Shown: positions 43,641 to 53,218, numbered from the stretch's first letter. The stretch: DNA of 64,000 nt from Paenibacillus pabuli NBRC 13638 (GCF_001514495.1 NZ_BCNM01000023.1:62001-126000), one strand, 5' to 3'. Numbers and translations: made by a program. The notes: a model not told the origin generated them from the sequence alone.

Positions 43641-43927
43641 AGATAAGAGTTGAACTTCCGTTATAGCAACCGATTAAAAGAAAAGAATCGTACATGTTAG
43701 CCCGAATTCAAACAAAGTGGACTATAGCTCCATGTAACATTTCTTGCGTATACAGTGTGATTATTTTCTTGAAAAATCCTATATGTCTAAAGTCACCCAT
43801 CGCCCGAAGAAAAAAACAGAAGCGTACAACTAGTTCTTATAATGGTATTTTCTATAAAGTAGTGTGTATAACTGCCTTGAATCAAAAGAATGAAGCACGT
43901 AATAAGGAGAAGAATGGCTACCAATAA
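43641..43927. other. Non-coding stretch left of the intron relic
   Basis: No gene recognised. A 77-codon open frame here is low-complexity and lacks a ribosome-binding site. Confidence 0.3.
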
Positions 43928-44001
43928 TGCACCGTCATATACCGAACGGTACGTACGGTGGTGTGAGAGGTAGGGGGGCTTAAACGCCCCTCCTACTCGA
44001 T
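43928..44001 (+). mobile_element. 3' end of a group II intron (domains V and VI)
   Basis: GCACCGTCATATACCGAAC, continuing to ACGTACGGTGGTGTGAG, forms a domain V-like hairpin, and AGGTAGGGGGGC with GCCCCTCCTACTCGAT forms the domain VI-like end. The CGTACGGT and CTACTCGA ends are typical of group II introns. No reverse-transcriptase gene or 5' end was found beside it, so it is a remnant. Confidence 0.6.
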
Positions 44002-44173
44002 TATGGGTATTTTTCAAAAGGTATCCATAATGGCGAATGAGTATATGAGGTAATCTCACTAACCGGAATGTTAATATTCTATCGTTATACTATGTCGGCA
44101 GGGTACGATACATAGACGGGGGAGAGATTGGGCATTTTATTTTCTCTAATGATTGGTATTCCAGTGGTTTTGA
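44002..44173. other. Spacer with one hairpin after the intron end
   Basis: TTATGGGTA and TATCCATAA pair around TTTTTCAAAAGG. Group IIC introns often sit at terminator-like hairpins, so this may be part of the old target site. Nothing else is seen. Confidence 0.3.
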
Positions 44174-45013
44174 TTAAGATTTAAATTGTTTGCGGAAGCA
44201 GAGCGGCGAGATACCCATCATTAATTTGAAGGTTCTTCCAAAATGGGAGGTGTTATCAAACCCAACCATTCCCGCAATTTCAGTAACATTAAAAGAAGAG
44301 CCAACCAGCAAATCACGCGCTTCTTTAATACGGATGTTATTGATATATTCAATGAAGCTGAACCCGGTGGATTCTTTAAAAGTTCGGCAAAGGTAGGAAG
44401 AGCTTATATCGAACTTCCGCGAAATCTCACAAAGGCTAAGCGGCTCCATATAATGTTGATTTACATAATTAACGATGTCCAGAACTTTCTTATGTGTACG
44501 ATTGGATTCCACCAATGGAGCTGCAAGGCTGTCAAATAGTTTGCGATTAAGATTGATGAGCAACTCTACCAATAAAATTTGTTGGTACTGTTCATATCCG
44601 CGGGCTTTCTTTTTCTCTTCCTGAATTATCTTCTGAAAAAGCTGTTCCATGAAATACTGATCCTTCCCGGTCATCTTCAAAGCGCGGTAATCACTTTTGA
44701 ACAATTTGAGCAGTTCCTCACATTGGCTGCCGGTGCAGAAATGCTGCAGGAATTCTTTCTTGAACAGCAGTGTAACCCGTTCATACATATTGCAGCCGGA
44801 ATTAACCAGTTTGTGACTTTCGTGAATATCCACAAATAGCAGTGTTCCACCCGCAACCTGGTATGTTCTGTCCCCTATAAAATAATAAAAATCTCCTGAT
44901 ATTAAATACAGAATCTCATATGCATCATGATAGTGACTTGAAGGCATGCTGGTATATACCTGTTTCTTGTGGCTGATGTCAAAAAGAGTAGACTCATAAA
45001 ATACCGGCTTCAT
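44174..45013 (-). CDS. AraC-family transcriptional regulator
   Basis: A 279-residue regulator: an N-terminal cupin-like sensor domain (HYHDAYEILYLISGDFYYFI, VDIHESHKLV) and a C-terminal AraC helix-turn-helix (about 180-279; SLCEISRKFDISSSYLCRTF, VTEIAGMVGFDNTSHFGRTF). AGGAGGTG precedes the ATG. It is divergent from the chitosanase-phosphoesterase pair, so a sugar (chitosan fragment) or phosphate signal for that pair is likely by context. Confidence 0.92.
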   Translation of the reverse strand: MKPVFYESTLFDISHKKQVYTSMPSSHYHDAYEILYLISGDFYYFIGDRTYQVAGGTLLFVDIHESHKLVNSGCNMYERVTLLFKKEFLQHFCTGSQCEELLKLFKSDYRALKMTGKDQYFMEQLFQKIIQEEKKKARGYEQYQQILLVELLINLNRKLFDSLAAPLVESNRTHKKVLDIVNYVNQHYMEPLSLCEISRKFDISSSYLCRTFKESTGFSFIEYINNIRIKEARDLLVGSSFNVTEIAGMVGFDNTSHFGRTFKLMMGISPLCFRKQFKS

Positions 45014-45082
45014 TTAGCACCTCCTAAGAGGATTGTAGACTTGATCTATAGTGTGTAGCAATATATGTATAAAAATTTAATA

Positions 45083-45114
45083 ATTACAAGAGGATACGTG
45101 CTGTTTAGACAAAC
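45083..45114. promoter_or_regulatory. Shared 32-base upstream element, copy B
   Basis: Starts ATTACAAGAGGATACG and ends CAAAC; matches copy A before the alkaline phosphatase. It lies between the araC gene and the chitosanase, about 130 bases before the chitosanase start. Confidence 0.6.
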
Positions 45115-45205
45115 TTTTTGAGTTAAGCTTAAACTGAATTTACCAAGTGTTGGAAAAGGAGGTGTCATGCTCAGAGGTTTGGGGATAAGGTTCATCTCTG
45201 TTAAA

Positions 45206-45223
45206 AGTTAAAGCGCTTATACT
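45206..45223. promoter_or_regulatory. LacI-like imperfect palindrome before the chitosanase
   Basis: AGTTAAAGCGCTTATACT differs from 42960-42977 at a few positions and sits 24 bases before the GTG start, so it could block transcription or early elongation. Confidence 0.45.
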
Positions 45224-45246
45224 ATTTGGTAAAGGGAGAGATTGCG

Positions 45247-46155
45247 GTGCTTAATTCAACGAATAGCAAGGTTTTCAGGAAGATGAAATTTTCATTGTTG
45301 ATCCTGCTCAGTTTTTCAATCATTTTTTCTTATGGCTCTCTGTCTAATACGTTCCAACAGAAGAGTTACGCGGCAGGGAACCCTGATTCAAATTTCTCAC
45401 CGGCAACACTTCAATTCTTGCGTATTAACACTGGTCTCGATGGTGAGCAATGGAACAATATCATGATGCTTGTCAACAAACCGGAGCAGGACGATCTGAA
45501 CTGGACCAAGTTTTACGGATATTGTGAAGATATTGATGATGACCGTGGTTATACGATTGGAATATTCGGTGCGACTACAGGCGGCTCAAATGACACTGGT
45601 CCCGACGGTCCGGATCTGTTCAAGGAATATGACGCTGCCAAAGGCGCGAGTAATCCTTCGGTTAAAGGCGCATTGGCTCGAATCGGTGTCAAGGGTGCGA
45701 TGAAAGGGAAGATCCTCGAAATCAATGAAAGTGAAAAGAGTTTCTGCAAAAAGATCGGCAATTTGCAGAATGATCCCAAGTGGAGAGAGGCTATGTGGAA
45801 AACGTTCTACAATGTCTACATTAAGTACAGTGTGGATCAGGCCCGTAAACGCGGCTTTAACTCGGCATTAACGATCGGTTCCTTCGTGGACGCTGCGCTG
45901 AACCATGGAGCGACCGGCGGCTCCGAGACTCTTCAAGGGCTTTTGGGTAAATCAGGAAGCAGCACGGATGAGAAGACTTTCATGACCAAATTTTATAAAG
46001 AACGGACCAAGATCGTGGATACGAATGAGTACAACTCTCCGCCTAACGGGAAGAATCGTGTGAAGCAGTGGAGCAATTTGCTAAACATGGGAGAGACAGA
46101 CCTGAAGAACGCAGATTCGGCAGTACTTCAAGTCACTAATTGGAAACTCCAATAA
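45247..46155 (+). CDS. Chitosanase, glycoside hydrolase family 46
   Basis: A 302-residue secreted enzyme that hydrolyses chitosan. GTG 45247 is chosen because AAAGGGAGAG is well spaced; the upstream TTG is inside that site. The signal peptide ends about residue 43 (KSYAA). The GH46 signature is present: WTKFYGYCEDIDDDRGYTIG with the catalytic glutamate, then the SNDTGPDGPDL loop with candidate acid aspartates, and WREAMWKTFYNVYI. Two cysteines (YCED, SFCKK) could pair. The phosphoesterase gene starts 20 bases after it. Confidence 0.88.
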   Translation: MLNSTNSKVFRKMKFSLLILLSFSIIFSYGSLSNTFQQKSYAAGNPDSNFSPATLQFLRINTGLDGEQWNNIMMLVNKPEQDDLNWTKFYGYCEDIDDDRGYTIGIFGATTGGSNDTGPDGPDLFKEYDAAKGASNPSVKGALARIGVKGAMKGKILEINESEKSFCKKIGNLQNDPKWREAMWKTFYNVYIKYSVDQARKRGFNSALTIGSFVDAALNHGATGGSETLQGLLGKSGSSTDEKTFMTKFYKERTKIVDTNEYNSPPNGKNRVKQWSNLLNMGETDLKNADSAVLQVTNWKLQ

Positions 46156-46175
46156 ACAGGAGGGAGATGGGCCGA

Positions 46176-48764
46176 ATGGATAATAACCAATCTTATCTCA
46201 AGAATAGATTTTCCAAGGTAATCAGTCTAATGGCTATAGGCTTGCTGCTTGCCATGGAGTTGACCGGTTTTGTCTCGGCAGGAAGGGAAGGAAGCGAGGA
46301 AGGTCTTGCAAGCGAAGCAGCTGCAGTTCAGGAAACGATTGCCCAGTGGATTTTTAAAGACAAAGGTGAAAACGGAATATTTCCGGCTACCGGCGGGGTA
46401 TATTCAACGGCTTCATCCATTCGTGATGTAGGAACAAATACGGATGCATACACCTATGAGTCAGGTGAGAACAGCGTACGCAACCAGGGCTGGCATGAAG
46501 GAACGGGTACTAAATACTGGCTTGCCACGCTTTCGACCAAAGGCTTCGAAGGTATCGTCCTTTCTTCACAGCAAACCTCTTCAAGTACAGGACCCAGGGA
46601 TTTTAAATTGCAATACAGCACGAATCAGCAGGAATGGACAGATGTTTCCGGCGGCAAAATTGTTCTTGCCCAGAACAATTTTAATTGTTCCAATAATTCC
46701 TGCAAATTAACGAATCTCGCTTTGCCTGCGGGAACAAGCAATCAAGAGTTACTCTATATTCGCTGGGTGGTAAACTCTGCGAAAAACGTAAGCGGGGGAA
46801 CGGTATCCAGCTCAGGTTCAAGCAGAATCAAGGATGTGGTAATTAAAGGAACACGCAGCAGCAGCGAACCTGGGGACACTCCTACACTTGAGGTAAGCAA
46901 AACTCCCGCTTCAGGGGCTGCAGATGTCTCACTTAACGCAGAGATCACAGTGAAGTTTAATAAAGCCATCAGTCTCAACAGTGGTTATCAAGTTGTGATC
47001 ACGGAAAACAATGTCCCTCTTAACAACATCTCTGCCTCGCTCCTCGGTCAAGACACAGTTAAAGTCACTCACCCTAATTTTACTGCCGGCAAAACTTACA
47101 AGGTGGCCATCCCTAAAGAGTTAGTTAACGGGATTATGGACGGCCGAACACCGGACAATGATATGATCTGGAGCTTTAAGACGAAGTCTCCGGATACCGG
47201 CAACAAAATACCAACGCTGCTGAACATGACTTTTAATGGGGACCCAAAGACAAGTATCGCCTTTGACTGGTATACGGCCGAAACCGTAAGAAGTACAGTA
47301 GTGCAAGTGGTGGAGGCCACCAATGCCGGAGGAAGCGGGTTCCCGGAACAACTGGCAACTTCTTATGAGGGTAGTTCAACAGTTATTGAAACCTTAATGA
47401 CGTCAGGAGACAGAAGTTCCAAGAAGTATAAAAAGTTCGCCAGCCACAAGGTTATCGCAACCGGTCTCCAGCCTGGAACTAAGTATATGTATCGCGCTGG
47501 TAACGGTGATGCGGACGGCTGGAGCGAGGTAGGCTCTTTTACCACGGACAAGGCGGACAATCAAAATTTCCATTTCCTCTATGTAACCGACACCCAGGGC
47601 TCAAGTAAATCTAATTTCGATCTGTGGCAGGATACTTTTAAGAGAGCTATTGAGAAAACGGTAGATCCCAAGTTTGTTCTTCTTACAGGAGATCTAACGG
47701 ATGACGGTGATCTGGAGCAGCTGTGGCAGTGGTTCTTGGGTGTGCCGAAAAAAGAATTTGCCAATGTGCCATTTGCGCCGATAATCGGCAACCATGAGAT
47801 CGAGGATTATCCGAATAATAATTTTTATAATCATTTTAATCTTCCAAAAGATGTCGGGACTGGTGCTCATGACGGGTCGGTGTATGCTTTCGAATACGGC
47901 GATGCCCTGTTTATGCAAATCAATTCACAATACGAAGGGGAGGTCAAGCCGTACAAAGCAGATATTCAGTTCACGAAGCAATTGGAATGGATGCGGAATC
48001 AGGTGGCAAAGACCGACAAGAAGTGGAAATTTGTCTCTATGCATAAAGGAGCTTATTCTTCAGGGGATAATGCTTCGGCGGAAAGCGAACGGGTAGAATT
48101 TTATCGGAAATATCTGATTCCTGTATTTGATGAGCTGGGTGTGGATATGGTGTTTGAGGGACATGACCATATGTATATGAGGTCTTTTCAAATGCTGAAC
48201 AACGTTCCGATTAAGAATGTTATTACCGATGAGCAAGGAAATGTGCTGAATCCCAAAGGGACCGTGTATCTAATGGGCAACTCTGCCGCTTCAAAATTCT
48301 ATGCTCTTAATCCAGATGCAGACACGTTTTTTGCAGCAAAAAACGATCAGCCCAACAAGAAAATGTTCGTGGATGTTTCCATTACAAGCGACGTGCTGAA
48401 ATTTACTTCCTACACAGCAGTTAAAGATAAACCCCTTGCCGTCTATGATGCTTACAGTATTAAACGGACTGATGTCAAACCCGGCGCAGTCGTAAATCCA
48501 AGCGCAGTAAGACAGTCATCGAATCGTGCAGTCCTTTCGTGGAAAGCGCCAGCCAATAGCTCTGAGCCGGTGCGGGGTTACCGGATTTACGAGAAGAATG
48601 ATAAAGTCAGCACGAACTGGAGCGTGTATGTGCCGACGGTAAGCGGTCAGACGAGTTACAGCTATACATTAAACGGCATAGATTCTGCCAAAGACTACAC
48701 TTTCGTTATTAAAGCAGTGGGGACAAGAAGTAATTCTCTTCCAGCAGAGGCAGGAATGCAATGA
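46176..48764 (+). CDS. Secreted multi-domain metallophosphoesterase
   Basis: An 862-residue exported protein. Signal peptide about 1-42. Then a beta-rich region (about 50-230, AQWIFKDKGENGIFPATGG, unassigned), a Big_5-like domain (about 240-345), a purple-acid-phosphatase-type Fn3 domain (about 350-460), and a calcineurin-like phosphoesterase (about 465-770): TDTQG, LTGDLTDDGD, IIGNHEIE, SMHKGAYS, EGHDHMYMR. The C-terminus is another Fn3 domain. The first motif has Gln where most have His. It probably removes phosphate from outside substrates. AGGAGGGAG precedes the ATG chosen; an earlier ATG abuts that site. Confidence 0.87.
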   Translation: MDNNQSYLKNRFSKVISLMAIGLLLAMELTGFVSAGREGSEEGLASEAAAVQETIAQWIFKDKGENGIFPATGGVYSTASSIRDVGTNTDAYTYESGENSVRNQGWHEGTGTKYWLATLSTKGFEGIVLSSQQTSSSTGPRDFKLQYSTNQQEWTDVSGGKIVLAQNNFNCSNNSCKLTNLALPAGTSNQELLYIRWVVNSAKNVSGGTVSSSGSSRIKDVVIKGTRSSSEPGDTPTLEVSKTPASGAADVSLNAEITVKFNKAISLNSGYQVVITENNVPLNNISASLLGQDTVKVTHPNFTAGKTYKVAIPKELVNGIMDGRTPDNDMIWSFKTKSPDTGNKIPTLLNMTFNGDPKTSIAFDWYTAETVRSTVVQVVEATNAGGSGFPEQLATSYEGSSTVIETLMTSGDRSSKKYKKFASHKVIATGLQPGTKYMYRAGNGDADGWSEVGSFTTDKADNQNFHFLYVTDTQGSSKSNFDLWQDTFKRAIEKTVDPKFVLLTGDLTDDGDLEQLWQWFLGVPKKEFANVPFAPIIGNHEIEDYPNNNFYNHFNLPKDVGTGAHDGSVYAFEYGDALFMQINSQYEGEVKPYKADIQFTKQLEWMRNQVAKTDKKWKFVSMHKGAYSSGDNASAESERVEFYRKYLIPVFDELGVDMVFEGHDHMYMRSFQMLNNVPIKNVITDEQGNVLNPKGTVYLMGNSAASKFYALNPDADTFFAAKNDQPNKKMFVDVSITSDVLKFTSYTAVKDKPLAVYDAYSIKRTDVKPGAVVNPSAVRQSSNRAVLSWKAPANSSEPVRGYRIYEKNDKVSTNWSVYVPTVSGQTSYSYTLNGIDSAKDYTFVIKAVGTRSNSLPAEAGMQ

Positions 48765-49586
48765 ATGGTTAGATGCGGGGAATACGGGAAGGTAGCGATC
48801 GTACCGACGGCGGGACATGTATGGAAAGATGAGGTGCTGGAATTATTCACAGCGTTCATCATAAATTTGGATTGAAAGGCAGAGTTTCTGAGGCGTTGAC
48901 GGGGCTTAGGCATCCGTTAACGTCTTTTGTACGCTTGGCGCGCTTTCGACTAAGAAGTGAAAGTCTCCAGCATACCGCGAGGGAGCGGAAATGCGTAGTG
49001 TTTAGTTCGTGAGAATAGGTGCGGAGGATGTGAGGGCAAACCCGAAACAGGCGGCATACCAAGTTGGCTGACGAAGTCGGATAACCCTACGGAGGCGGAA
49101 TGTTTTTCCGTTTTCCGGCTTATTTGTATTGTGAAAAGTGTGGTTCGCGGATGAGATTCCGGGTACGTGAGAATAAAAAGTAAGGGCAGCATTGGAGTGC
49201 ATTGTGCTATCACCAGTATAAAGGTGGCAGCTAAGGATTTTATCTGACTAATTGAATATACAGTTTCTAATTAAGAGGATATTTCCACTTTTTGTCGAAT
49301 GTAGTCTTTAGTCCAGAAAACTATTGCTTTAGTATTCGACATATAGAAATAGGCTAAGTCAACCGTTTATACACTCAAATCACCGCTTGAGCGTCTTTCT
49401 ATGTGCGTTAGGGGGCTTCCTACTTTTGGTTTTTAATCAGACGTCAGCAAGCTTTTAATTTCGTCCTATTAGCTATCTCTAATTTCGTGGTACCTCATCA
49501 TACTTACTATTACCCAATTTACAGATCGTTCATAGTTACATATACACCAATATACAATACTGTTTAATTAGGAGAAAAAATCGAAT
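48765..49586. other. Non-coding region with a recombinase-like relic
   Basis: At 49109-49165 a plus-strand frame reads YLYCEKCGSRMRFRVREN then stops, resembling the zinc-ribbon of large serine recombinases (…YCxxCGxRM…), with further degenerate codons after. This suggests an old integration event. At 48763-48874 a 36-codon frame starts MVRCGEYGKVAIVPT and stops; no family is seen. From about 49250 composition turns AT-rich up to the ATPase gene. Confidence 0.4.
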
Positions 49587-51356
49587 ATGATAAGAAATTA
49601 TAAAAAATCTTTGATCGAGCCTCTGATTGGAGAGGAACTCCATATTTTCCATTCGAATGAAGATATTGACCAATTGTCTAAGAATATCGTTAAAATTATT
49701 CAAGATAAGTTACACGGGTGTTATTTGCTAGGTGGTTTTAGAGGAACGGGTAAAACCTCCTTTTTAAACCTGTGTTGTGCCAAATTCCATGAGAACGATA
49801 TTATAAAAATAAACCTAGATTGTAACAAGCTTATAGAGATAGGTGATTTTCTGTTCTTTTTCATTAAAGAACTGGTAAAAATCGTTGATTCAATCCCAAT
49901 ATCAGAGCAATTGAAAATGGAAATTTTAAAAATACACGAACAAGTATCTTTTAAAAATATTGACAGAAAAAGTCAAATTAGTATCAATAAAGTATTGCAC
50001 AACCATCTATCCGAAAATTCTCAAAATGAGAAGGCTACACTTAGCTTCACTTTATTGGACAAATTATTTAACTTAGCAACTGGGCAAGAATCATTATATA
50101 AATATAAACAAGAGGAAAACGCCTCTATTGAAAATTCGCAACTAGTTGAGTTGGAGGTGAGGAATGACGAGTTTATCTTGGTCGATAAACTGTCAGATTT
50201 ATTACGGCGGTTAGTAGCTGAAAATTATCAACTGATCCTTGTAATTGACGAAATTGATAAACAAGGGGATATCTTTCTTCAAGACTTATTTTCTAGGTAT
50301 AAAAATCTCTTTATAAACTCTCATTTGATTAGTTTTTTTGTTGTGGACCAAAACCAATACCAACATATTGTATTTAGTAGCGAGTTGGATGATTGTTTGA
50401 AGACTTATTTTACTAGGCTGTTTTACTTACCAACTTTTAACTTAGAAGATATACAAAACTACTTATACCGTGAATTTCAAGTCAAAAACATGTCTGAATG
50501 CTACAAAGCTGCTTATTTAACTAATGGAGTAATTAGAAAAATCAACACATTTAATTATCTTGAGGATGACTATAATAACTACACTATGCAAAAGGCTGAA
50601 TTATACCATGAATTACTCAAACATCCAGAATTTATTAAATATAAATCAACTTACATTACGGATAAGTGCAAATTCATAGTTAAGGATTTTATTGAATTAC
50701 TTTTTTACCGTAAAAAACTTCATATGCAACAAATTGTTGAAGTTTTTCGTGAAAAGTTCAACAATCATAATATTCCGATTTCTCCAGAAATCATATCATT
50801 ATCGATCTTAGATATAATCAAAAATAATGATAATTTTAAAGTAGAAGATAGCTCAACTATAGAAGAGAGCACTATTGAGCTAGAAGCTAGTTTATCCAAT
50901 CCACACTTTATTGATTATGATGAGAAAATAAACCCTAGTGAGGAATTGAGTGATTACCATAAAATTAACACTAGTATATTAAAAATCAAGTCGAATCCGA
51001 TCAAAATAGTAGAGCGAGATTATCAGGGATTTGAACATTTTATTAGAATCATTGAGACAAATTTTAGAAGTGTTAAAAATATTATTTTAGTAAAGAAAAT
51101 TTCAGATTTCAATGGTATCGAAGTAGATAATTACTCAGCTATATTAATTATGGAAAAACCGATCGGTCTTATAATTTATTCTGTTGAAGAATGTAGCTTT
51201 TCATATGAAGGTCCTCCTGTTGAAGAAGAATTATTAAGTTTTATGAAAAAAAAGAATATTAAGATTATTTTAATTGAAACAGATGATGAACCAATAAATA
51301 AAAATTTGCAATTCTTACTCGAACAAGCGGATAAAGTAATATATGGGGAGTTATAA
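49587..51356 (+). CDS. P-loop ATPase of unknown function (AT-rich two-gene unit)
   Basis: I recognise the fold but no named family. The 589-residue protein has Walker A GGFRGTGKTS at 49-58 and Walker B LILVIDEID at 216-224, separated by a long charged insert (about 120-190), and FFVVDQNQYQHIVF that fits sensor 1. The region 300-450 is helical. The last 110 residues (YSAILIMEKPIGLIIYSVEE, IKIILIETDD) look like an alpha/beta domain of unknown kind. The product is AT-rich-encoded, unlike its neighbours, which indicates transfer. The stop overlaps the next gene start (TAATG). STAND, KAP or AAA-type signalling ATPases are possible. Confidence 0.75.
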   Translation: MIRNYKKSLIEPLIGEELHIFHSNEDIDQLSKNIVKIIQDKLHGCYLLGGFRGTGKTSFLNLCCAKFHENDIIKINLDCNKLIEIGDFLFFFIKELVKIVDSIPISEQLKMEILKIHEQVSFKNIDRKSQISINKVLHNHLSENSQNEKATLSFTLLDKLFNLATGQESLYKYKQEENASIENSQLVELEVRNDEFILVDKLSDLLRRLVAENYQLILVIDEIDKQGDIFLQDLFSRYKNLFINSHLISFFVVDQNQYQHIVFSSELDDCLKTYFTRLFYLPTFNLEDIQNYLYREFQVKNMSECYKAAYLTNGVIRKINTFNYLEDDYNNYTMQKAELYHELLKHPEFIKYKSTYITDKCKFIVKDFIELLFYRKKLHMQQIVEVFREKFNNHNIPISPEIISLSILDIIKNNDNFKVEDSSTIEESTIELEASLSNPHFIDYDEKINPSEELSDYHKINTSILKIKSNPIKIVERDYQGFEHFIRIIETNFRSVKNIILVKKISDFNGIEVDNYSAILIMEKPIGLIIYSVEECSFSYEGPPVEEELLSFMKKKNIKIILIETDDEPINKNLQFLLEQADKVIYGEL

Positions 51357-52591
51357 TGAAAACAATATTGTTAATTTCATCCGTATTAATCTGTTATGTA
51401 ATTATGAAATTATTCTTTTTCGTTTTATTAAAAGCAGCAGTATTCTTCTTGTGGAGACTATCTTCCATCATCGAAGAAATAATCTTTCTACCTTCACGAG
51501 GAAAGCTAAAAAGAAAATCTCTGAGAACAAAACGTGAAATAATACGTGTACCTAATATAGTTACATATCTTAATTACAAATTATTCAATCAGTATGTTAA
51601 AACAAGTATGCGGCAAAAATTTAGTTTGAAAATAATAGATATATTCTTTATTTTGGTTGCTTTTCATTTTTGTAAAGATTTTAACCTGTTAAATGCTGTT
51701 GAAATGACAATATCAGATATTATTTCTTTTTCAAAAATTACTTTTGATTATTACAATCATTTGGATAATAAAGTCCAAAAATTGGTCGTATGTATAATAT
51801 TCGCTCCTGCAATGTATGTTACTTATCTTTATCTCACCTTTAGATTATTTAGTATGGAGCGTTATCTGGTTCCTAACTTATCTCTTTTTGAAGAAATTCA
51901 CAGAAAGATTATTAATAACATTAATATTATTCAAAGAGATCAAAGGAGCTTGGTTGAACAGCGAATTAAAGAAATAACGGGAGGATTCTCATATAGCTTT
52001 TCTGGAGGCACGCCCGAAATCTATGAAGATTTTGATCGTTTTAGCGGGGAAAGGGATATATCAGTAGAGTGTCTGGAGAAATTTAAAGAAGAAGACCTAA
52101 AATTCAATAAATTAAAGAAAAAATATAAAAAAAGTATAATTAAACACCCTATTTTGGATATGATGGTTAGAAAGTTAAATCTAACTGCATCAAGTATACT
52201 TCAAAGTTATAACGTAGGTATATTGTACCATGAAAAACGAGTTTTTTTAGATGAAAGCTCAAGTCACGAATTGCAGAAGTGTCGTAATTATTTTTTTGAA
52301 AATCATAATCAAATTTATAAACATAAATTCACGAACGCCAGAATAATTAGGTCAGAAGTATTGAAAAATCTGTCGTACTATGAGAATGAATTAGCTCGTA
52401 CAATAAAAGCATTTGAAGAAAATTTGGAAGATTACCTTTATTGTTTGGGTGAAAATAATAAGTACTTGGAATGGAATATAAATGAAGTAGCGAGCATCAT
52501 AAATGTACAACATTTTGAAGGTCATATAAAAATAATACTTATGAACATTATTTCGAGTTATCTTACAATAATTAGAAAAATTGTTGTTTAG
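51356..52591 (+). CDS. Membrane protein partner of the AT-rich ATPase
   Basis: A 411-residue protein of no recognised family. Hydrophobic segments are at about 3-33, 93-110 and 145-170, then a mostly cytoplasmic, charged and helical part (170-411; EEDLKFNKLKKKYKKSI), with a last hydrophobic stretch at 390-411. Its start overlaps the ATPase stop by one base, so the two are made together. Gene context and topology suggest an ATPase sensor with a membrane effector, as in several defence systems, but this is inference only. Confidence 0.7.
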   Translation: MKTILLISSVLICYVIMKLFFFVLLKAAVFFLWRLSSIIEEIIFLPSRGKLKRKSLRTKREIIRVPNIVTYLNYKLFNQYVKTSMRQKFSLKIIDIFFILVAFHFCKDFNLLNAVEMTISDIISFSKITFDYYNHLDNKVQKLVVCIIFAPAMYVTYLYLTFRLFSMERYLVPNLSLFEEIHRKIINNINIIQRDQRSLVEQRIKEITGGFSYSFSGGTPEIYEDFDRFSGERDISVECLEKFKEEDLKFNKLKKKYKKSIIKHPILDMMVRKLNLTASSILQSYNVGILYHEKRVFLDESSSHELQKCRNYFFENHNQIYKHKFTNARIIRSEVLKNLSYYENELARTIKAFEENLEDYLYCLGENNKYLEWNINEVASIINVQHFEGHIKIILMNIISSYLTIIRKIVV

Positions 52592-52959
52592 GATATTCTA
52601 TTGAAGATTTTTATTGAATAGCTTTGTTTACTTAATAAAGTTTATAGTTAAATCTGTTCTAGAGAACAAAACAGTTCTATAATATTAATTGATTTTATCC
52701 CCAATTTAAATAAAGCATCTGAATTTGATTGAAATAAAGGGTATGTCTATAAGATTTCTAATTTAAAAGCTATTTAATGTTAAGTAAATTCAATAATAGT
52801 TTTCCACAGTTTCTTCCATATACTAAACACCCAGATATTTTAATTTGACTAGCTAGCAATTGTTGAATTACCTACATTGAATGTTTAAAAATGGGTTTTA
52901 TGAAATTGGGGGTAAGCTAAATTAATGAAAAACTCCAAAAGTCTTAAGCTAGTGATCCC
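52592..52959. other. AT-rich spacer after the two-gene unit
   Basis: No gene, terminator or repeat recognised. The AT-rich composition continues to about 52900 and marks the right edge of the transferred block. Confidence 0.4.
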
Positions 52960-53091
52960 ATGAAAACTCACAAAGTACCCAATCGATTAGCCAAGGAAGA
53001 GTCACCGTATCTGCTGCAACACGCACATAATCCGGTGAAATGGTTTCCTTGGTTGGAAAAAGCTTTTGCTAAAGCTAATCAGGAGGAATAA
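52960..53091 (+). pseudogene. Truncated DUF255 (YyaL-like) thioredoxin-domain gene
   Basis: A 43-residue frame starting at ATG includes the N-terminal family sequence NRLAKEESPYLLQHAHNPV, KWFPWLEKAFAKA, then ends. The full protein is about 600-700 residues and continues with a CxxC-type thioredoxin motif, which is missing. It is therefore a 5' stub left after a deletion. Confidence 0.65.
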
Positions 53092-53218
53092 ACCTATCTT
53101 CTTAAGGCAGTGATCAAATCCGCTGATCTCGTTGTCTCATTTATTTCATTCAGTTATTTAAATGTCGTTTGTACTGAGTGTGGACGGGGATCGTTTGGAG
53201 CATGTGAGATGAAGGCAT

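Noticed and set aside
43694..43927. 77-codon open frame before the group II intron end
   Set aside because: No ribosome-binding site, odd composition, and no similarity to a reverse transcriptase that I can see.
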